From NCBI GenBank assembly GCA_023634235.1, contig JAMKCF010000004.1:26296527-26360526 (forward strand): a stretch of 64,000 nt of DNA. Reading direction: 5' to 3'. The DNA comes from Pisaster brevispinus (Eukaryota; Echinodermata; Asteroidea; Forcipulatida; Asteriidae). The notes under the pieces were generated by a model. The model did no database searches. It saw only the letters and a list, made by a program, of their open reading frames with translations, and was not told the DNA's origin. Positions 43,401-52,400 of the stretch are shown piece after piece. The position numbers were made by a program, and so were the translations under genes. Every line of letters begins with the position of its first letter. Position 1 is the first letter of the stretch.

Positions 43401-46400
43401 AGCAGAAGTTTGGTGCAGTTCTTGTCGACCTTACTGCGGCATTTGACACAGTATGGCAACGTGGCCTATACCTCAAGACCCTGCAGAACATCCCAGATGT
43501 AAGGATCGTCAAATCTATCATACTGCTTGTACAAGACAGGTCATTTGTTCTTTAAACATCAAACGGCGAATGCAGTAGGAAGAGGTGACTCCGCAATGGT
43601 GTGCCGCAAGGCTCTGTTCTCGCTCCGATACTTTACAACATCTACGTCTCTGATATGCCCAAGGGGGATGCATGCAGTATTCTTATGCAGACGACACCGC
43701 AATGGGGCTTGATAACCACTCCTTCGAGGCAATCGAAACATCACTGGAGAAGGATCTGAGCATGGTAGCTGAGTTCTTCAACAGATGGCATCTCAAGATG
43801 AGCACGCCGAAGACTGTATCCTCCGTCTTCCGTCTGGCAAACCGATGCGCCAACCGAGAGTTGAATATCTCACTAAATGGGACTAGGCTGAATTTCGACC
43901 CCACGCCTAAGTACCTAGGTGTCACGCTTGATCGAAGTCTCACCTTCCACGAGCATGCCAAAGCCACATTTCAAAAGACCCAAGCCAGAGAATCTCTCCT
44001 AAAGAAGCTTACTGGGACGGGATGGGTAGCTGATTTCACCACCCTTCGCACCTCCACCCTAGCTCTTGCCTTCTCCACCCCGAGTATGCCGCACCTGTAT
44101 GGAGCCACAGCACCTATGTACACAAGGTTGATGTTGTTCTCAATGATGCTATAAGACTAATCAGCGGAACACTCACTGTCAGCAACCTGCCAGTACTGTC
44201 TGGTATACCACCAGCTCAGCTCAGACGAGATGTGCAGTACACTTAAGCTTGTCTAAAAGCGTAACGGAGATAACTGCCTTGTTCCTGCCACTCTGCCTTT
44301 CAAGGACAGCGTCTCCCTAGAAGACACTTTGCAACACAGGCCGCTGAGCTACCGCTTGAGAAGCCCCCTCCACCGTACCCACCTGGATAGCAAAACGCTG
44401 GTCAGACCAGTGGAATTTGTCCACTACCAACCTGAAGGAGTGCATCCCAGAGCCCTGTGCAAAACCAAGTGGCAGTGACCTCTCACGAAAAGCTTTGGTC
44501 AAACTTAACCGTATCAGAACTGAAGTTGACCGTACACAACATTTCCTGCATAAAATTGGAGCTGATCTATCGCCAAACTGTGCCTGCGGAAAGATCCAAA
44601 CTATGGATCACGTCATCGATGCTTGGCCTATCTACAAACCCCCTCACGTTGCTTCTGGACTTCGATAGCTCGATGATAAGACCATCAGTTGGCTAAATAA
44701 GGATCTTCCTATATTTAGATGATGTACACATTGGTTTTCTTCGTACGTACGAACAAACGAACGAACTGATAAAACTGCAGCCTTTTTGAAATACAAATTG
44801 AAGATTGTGGTTAAATTAAATGTTGTTAAATTGCAACAGAAATGGTCTGAGATATACTCACGCATAGATGCTGCTGGTAGGACTGACTTCAGTAATGGCA
44901 GGGTTGTTGGTGAAAGTGTACATCTCGCTTGTTTTGTTTGCTCCATCAAAAGACATCTTGAGAACTTCTGTCTGCCCAACAGACCCCTCAGAGCTTGTGC
45001 ACACTGCTTCCGTCTCAGTCACTGGGCTGTAAAATTAATCAAAGTTATGCAGCAGATGACACGTCACTATAAAAGTCTTTTCTAAACAAACTTACTACTT
45101 GACGAGATTTTAATTAGATCTCTATTTTTAAAAGTAAAAAAAAACCTCTAATAACAGGCTCTACCTCAATTAAATGATACAACATGTCTTAACTGTTATG
45201 TGTTCACTTGCCTTGTTATAATGCAAGCTGTATCACCGATGAATGCCTCAATATTCCGTCCTGTATTTAGAGCCGTTCCGTTGATTGTTATACGAGTCCC
45301 ACCAGCTGCTGGTCCAAAACCAGGACCGAAACTTGTAATAGATGGAACCTGGCAGGAAAATCAGAACCAGAAAAACAAACATAGTAGAAACTCAAAATCA
45401 ACCAGACCACGTGTCCTTCTATTTGTCAGCAATCAGTTGTCTTGTACTCATCGAATAAGAAAAACTTATCTCGTCTTCAAACTGATTGATTGATTGATTA
45501 ATTAATTGATTGATTGATTGATTAATTGATTGATTGATCGATTAATTGATTCAAATACAATCTAGGACTAAAGGACAAATTGTCCCATGCACCCCGTGTT
45601 GGATGAACTTTATTTTCAAATTCAATTTATATTTATTTCCAACAGCTTCAAGTTTTATTTATCATCAGACACCGTAGACTCCATAAGGGTTGTAATCAAA
45701 CCTACCCTATATTCAAAGTTGATGTCCCCTGAGCTGTCTTTTAGTGTTGTCCCATCACCTCCCATGACTGTCAGCGATACCGGCACCACACTTTCTACTC
45801 TTGATTGAGTTCGGCAACTTACACTGTGAAATCAACTCGGATTGTATTTCTTTGTTACATACTGAAGAAATAATAAGGTCTTGTTAGAAACATCCTGCAG
45901 TAATTTACCGCAAGTATTTCGATTACGATGCTGATGCTCATCAGCAATTTTTTGATTTTTTTTTGAATTTATGTGTTTGTTGGAAAAAACTTGGGGGAGG
46001 GGGCACGTGCCTTTTAGGCCTCCAACCACCCACCCCCCCCCCCCGGCTACACCGCTGAGGACAATGGGTAGTCTCATGATTATCCACAAAGATCAATAGG
46101 TGATTTGTTTTCATAATATGAAGAAAACAAATCTAAAATATTATAATAAGGTTATTAAAGTTGTAGAATGAAATGGTCTAGCTTTGGCTATGCAGACATC
46201 CCACCCCAAAACATAAATAAACAAATAAATAAATAAATAAATAAATCCATAAAAAAAAAATTTAAAAAAAAAATTAAATTACGACAACAACAATAGCAAC
46301 AGAAACAAAAATGCAAATTGAGGTGTTTATCAGTGATCAAGTCCTCACCTTCCGCCGAGTGAATAGTAAGCCTTCAGGTCGTCCAGATGGCATTCTTGGT

Positions 46401-49400
46401 CCCCAATCATCACATTCAGTACAGTATTGAACCCTCTGCCAATATCTGTACCCATTACAGATACGATGGTGTTACCTTCTATAGGTCCAGTCAAGGGATA
46501 CACCTAAACAATCAAGTATTGTCAAGTCAATATGTCAGTTATTGGTATTATATCATGTTTTTCGTCATTGATCTTCACATCCACTTCTCTACAACTGTAC
46601 TTATTACAGAGACCCTGCTAGCTTGGAAGAGTCATGGGTTATATCTTTCTACAAAAAAATAAGAAGAAGTTGTCAATCTCACAATGTAGCTTTCATTAAA
46701 ACAAAATAAATATGAATCCTCACCTAGTTGTCAATAATTAATATATTTGATATTTACTCGCCTCTTGGAAGATAGGATCAGGGTATTTGGTACCGTTATT
46801 ATGGATGCTGGGACATCGTTAGTACTTCCTGACCACCCATTATTCAGCATCAATAATCAATAACCGATAAATCTACTCACATCTTGGAGGATTGGATCAG
46901 GGCAGTTGGCATTGTTATTATGGGTCACCCACTGTCCTTCCGCTATTGTACAAGACTCTCTTAGTTCACACATAGCATTACACCAAACACACTCAAGCTC
47001 TGGCCTGGCAGTAACACACCGACTACAATCTGGCTTCAAGACTCCACACTTGTAAAGTGTTGCTGTAGCAATAATACAAGTTCAACACAATCATTTGAAA
47101 GTCCGATGTTTAGGGATTCTTAAATTACTTGTTTTAAATATATTCAATGTGTTCGGAATTAAAGCTAAAATGCATGCAGCCTTTGTAACAAAACAAAACA
47201 ATCAACAAGTCAACAGAGAACTTCAGTCAGTCAGCAACATCTCTCCTTTGTGAGATACTTATGTCATCACTGTAGGTCAAGGGGTCCCAATCCCACACCC
47301 TTACTCAAACTCACCATTATTGTTGAATACGTCATCTAGAATGTGACGGTTATTACTCCTGTCTGTCCACCCAATGGTCAGTTTCACAATCAGCTCTGCT
47401 TCATCAGTGGATGTGTAGGTATACTGTGAAGTAGAAACGGGTTGATATCAAACAAAGTTCAGCTCAACTCTTAGCCCTTTTTCAAGTAATAAGTTATTTT
47501 CCAATTTAAAGGATTTTTTTCATAATTGTCTTAGAAACTTACAGCTTTCATGTCACAAACAATAGTATCATTAATACGCTGAGCAGTTGTACTCTGACGC
47601 AATCCCTCGATATCAAAGCTACATTTAAAGCTCGTAGTCTGAGAGATCAAGAAATAAATGGAAAGTAAAGTTAGTTTAAACAATGTCACTTTAACAAGGA
47701 GGGTACAGTAGTTCTCCCGGGAGTGAAGCCAATTCCGATTGAAAAGGTAGCCAAAATGTAAATACTTTCTACACCATTATTTAATGCCAGACCAATGTAA
47801 AGAAAAAAGAGCCTAAGTTACTGCAATTGCCTTTTTTTTCTTTTTCTGTTGAATTTTAACAGAATCAATAAAAAACAACATATTGAGAAAGCTATTGATG
47901 CAAACACACTTTAAATTATGTTCTTTTTTGATTGAGGTCTTCTTTATCTTGTAAAGGTTTTTTTTTTCAATCCAACCTCCTTTAGTCTCAGACCTGCATT
48001 TGTCCTTGTCGAATATCTTACGCTAGATTTGCTGCTACTTTTAAAGTGCTATTTATCGCATTTCCAGCTCAACAACACACAGTATATGTAGGAAAACAAC
48101 TTCAGTACTCACAAACGTTACTCAATCTAGGGATTTGTATTGAACCAGTTCCTCTTCAGCTACTTAATTGGTGTGTTTTTACATTGATAACTTCCTTCTC
48201 TCCATTTTCTTTTTGTATCTTAGACTGTAAATGGTGTTCTTTTTAAAGTGTTTTTTACTGGTGTACTTCGCGGAATAAACGTAATACTGTGTCATTTTAG
48301 TGTTTACACAATCAAACTGATAATTTTTTATTTTATTTTTACTATTTCCTCTTCCTTCCCTATTGCTTATGTGTAACTTCCTTTAGTCTGAGAAGAGTAA
48401 ATATTAATTAGTTTTCTTATTATATTTTAGGGTGGGGGACTGCAATCCAGTTTATTTGAACTTTCACTCTCTCCGTTCTGAGCATACATTATGTCTGTTG
48501 CTTTGATTCATTTCAGTACACTTGATGCGCTATCACAGATAAGTACAGTTTGAATTCATTGCAATAAAGTAGGCAAATGTGAAATCTTCTTGCTGGGGGC
48601 GGGGGCTGTGAAGTCACTGTTTGCTTTCGTTTATTTAAATTTTTATTTTAATGGCAGGCTTTGTAATTGAATGATAACCAACCTGAGTCTCATCGGGTAG
48701 ATTTGTAGTCATGACTTGTATACTTCTTTCAATTCCATTAGGCAGAAGGACTTCAGTATTCTGAGCCAGCAGCTGAGGGCAGGAACCCGGACCCTTGGGT
48801 GAAGACAACGCTGGATTCTAAAGAATCAACACAAAATTATGATTTATCAGGCATTTTTCTTCATTGATCTTCAAATGTTTCAGGACACCTCAATAACATT
48901 GTAATAATAGGTTATTAATTTAAACGGGATTAGTATGTGGGTGTATGTCTTTAAATGCCTCTTCAATTTATTTAGCTGTTAAAACTAATCAGCATTTAGA
49001 AAAGATCATAGTTGTGGTGAGTTTGAATCTTACGTTTTGTCCTGTAATGATTATTTCAGTGTCTCCTGAGCAAGTAGAACTAACATTAGTGCATCTATTC
49101 TTAAAGACACACCAGTCACAGGCCCAGCGACTACCAACGCAAGACACACAACTACAGCAAACATAGAAAACAAAATCATCAATGAGCAGAAATGCTACAC
49201 CAAATAAATATTACAAAACAAAACAAGAAAATGCAAAAGTACTAATAAAAGTCATTTGGAGTGAGAAAAACCCCATGTATTTCAAGCAAATGTAAAGCTT
49301 GTATACTCCATGAAATTAATTTAAACAAAAAAAGTGAAGAACATAAGTAAGTATTCTTACGAAGTATGAGTTGAGCATTCATAGAAGTAGAAACTTGTAT

Positions 49401-52400
49401 CCACAAAACTGACTGATGTTTCACTGGAATGGACGCTCAGTGTAACCGTTACAGCATCATCTGGAAAAAGAGGACAAATTTACAATTTAAAAGCAATTTT
49501 CATATATATTAAATTGTTTTAAAAAACAGCCCCAATTTTGAGTTGGACTTACATCCTTGTTGAATTGGAGGTATCCCATTACCAGGTGGAGAGACACATC
49601 TAAGATCCTCATTAGTCTTTGTAGCTTGAGATACGTAGGATCCAAACCAACACTCATATCTCATGCTGGTTAGTAAGTCTGGTAACTGCTCTACACTCAC
49701 GGTAATCTGGCAAATGTACATTTAATTTATATAACAAGTTAACACAAATCAATATTAAACAGTGGATAATTTTAGACTAGAAAGTTGGGAAACCTTACAT
49801 AAATGTTAAATAATAATTTTCCGCAACAAAAGACTGCCACGTCAGTCCAAAATATGAATGAAATCACAAAATGGTTCAGTCCTTTAATTTCCAATAAGTA
49901 ATATTTCAATTTCACTTACATTTTGTGTGTACAACTCATTATTCCCACTGTCTGATAACAACGTAGAGTGGAAAAGAAAAGGGTTGGGCGAAAAAATAAA
50001 AATTAGAGATTTTTTTTTCATTTTCAAGTTGACTCTTACCTGTTGTTCTGTGACAGTGATTGGTAGACTGTCATTAGGAGCCACATTTGTTATCTCAATA
50101 CACTGTGCAGTATTGTAGGCTAACCATCGGGTTGACACAACAGGCATGTTGCAATCAGAATACACGGTGCATCTGAGCAGGTAAAGATTTCAATTAACAA
50201 GATTAACCACAATTCTTAACACACATCTTATTCAGACAAGATACAATACTTACTGTCTCTGCAGAGAACACCAGCCACAGTATGGGCCTCCATCCCTCCC
50301 TGCATCCGTACCAATACACGTCTCGCACGTTGTATACTGACCACAACTCTCAACACGCATCTTCAAAAACTTTGAAACATAATTCAAAAGATGAAATCAA
50401 AGTAAAAGTTTGAGAGCAAAAGAACAAGTTATCTGTATTTTCCTGTCATACTTTTTTTACATTTTGTTCCATTTTGTTCTCTCTTGTTCCATCATTAATC
50501 TTGTTAATGTACCTTTTGTTCAGTGAGCATATTGTACATCTCTCTAATATCTTAATCTTGTTATTTTACTTTTTGTTCAGTGAGTATGTACATCTCTCTT
50601 GTTCCATCATTAATCTTGTTATTGTACCTTTTGTTCAGTGAGTATGTACATCTCTCTTGTTGCATCATTAATCTTGTTATTGTACCTTTTGTTCAGTGAG
50701 TTTGTACATCTCTCTTGTATCATTAATCTTGTTATTGTACCTTTTGTTCAGTGAGTATGTACATCTCTCTTGTTCTATCATTAATCTTGTTATTGTACCT
50801 TTTGTTCAGTGAGTATGTACATCTCTCTTGTTGAATCATTAATCTTGTTATTGTACCTTTTGTTCAGTGAGTATGTACATCTCTCTTGTTCTATCATTAA
50901 TCTTGTTATTGTACCTTTTGTTCAGTGAGTATGTACATCTCTCTTGTTGAATCATTAATCTTGTTATTGTACCTTTTGTTCAGTGAGTATGTACATCTCT
51001 CTTGTTGACTCAGTAATCTTGTTATTGTACCTTTTGTTCAGTGAGTATGTACATCTCTCTTGTTGAATCATTAATCTTGTTATTGTACCTTTTGTTCAGT
51101 GAGTATGTACATCTCTCTTGTTGAATCATTAATCTTGTTATTGTACCTTTTGTTTAGTGAGTATGTACATCTCTCTTGTTGTATCTTTAATCTTTTTATA
51201 TTTCCTGTTGTTCAGTATGTACATCTCTTCTGTTGCATCATTAATCTTGCTATTGTACCTTTTGTTCAGTGAGTATGTACATCTCTCTTGTGTCATTAAT
51301 CTTGTTATTGTACCTTTTGTTCAGTGAGTATGTACATCTCTCTTGTTGTGTCATTAATCTTGACATCTTTAAGGACTGATCCACTCATATCAAGGTCTAC
51401 CCTTTCATACAGTCTGGCCAAGGTCTTGCTTTGGATGTGAACCTGTTACACAATAAGACAAAAATTGCTATCTTGGTATGTTCAACAACCAAAAGGAAAT
51501 ATTATGAAGATGTATTGATGCCTAACTGTAGCTTAACTCAAGTACCAAAAAATGCAACTTTGTACATCCCACATTAAAAAAAATCACATTATGTATCATA
51601 ATTACCACATATATTTAAAAGCTTAACAGAAAAGTTGTACAAGTTTTCAGATGTTTACACTTTACCCAGTCAGTTTCCCTTGTGGTTATCACTTGATGAT
51701 TAAAGTAAAAGTTGCATCCTCTTTTGGTGATCTCTCTGCTGCCGCTTCCCAGGCTGTATCATACATTTGGGTATGATTACAACAGTTAAAAGTTAAATGG
51801 CTTCTCACTGGTACCCCCCAACAAAGATAGTGACAAAATAGGGAAACCACCCAACATAGGACTTGATAGCTTAGTTGTAGAGCGCCAGCACAATAGTCCG
51901 GAAGTGGCAGGTTCAATTTCCACTGTATTTAATTATTCTTTGTTTAACCCCAAAGATATGTTGTTTTCTTTCAAAGAAAGCATCGTCTTTGGTTTAATCC
52001 TACTTAAATTCCTGATTTTGTCAGTGATATTATAATAATAATTATGTGGGTAAGCATGGTGACTTGCAATTGCACTTATTTACAGTTTACAGTTTAAACT
52101 CAGTCATGAATAGTCACTTATGATTTAAATCTCATCTTGAAATTGTTTAGTCTGAATATCTTACATGAAAAGTGTACCAACCCTGAAATATAAGTCAGGC
52201 AATAATTTTAAAAGAAAGTTTTCTTAATATGCACAGGAACGTTCTGCTCATAAATTGTACCCACTTTTAAAAGTTCTCCACTGGAGTTAGTTCCTATGAT
52301 AGCTACAGTGTGGTTCATTTCAGTAGTTGTAATGATGAATGACATCAGAGTGTCTGTAGATAAATACACATTAAAATCAGATCATTACAAGCATATGATA

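Noticed and set aside
50470..51313. CRISPR-like look of the 58-bp array
   Set aside because: There are no unique spacers; the whole unit repeats. Its sequence equals the end of a plexin exon plus donor, in a eukaryotic intron.
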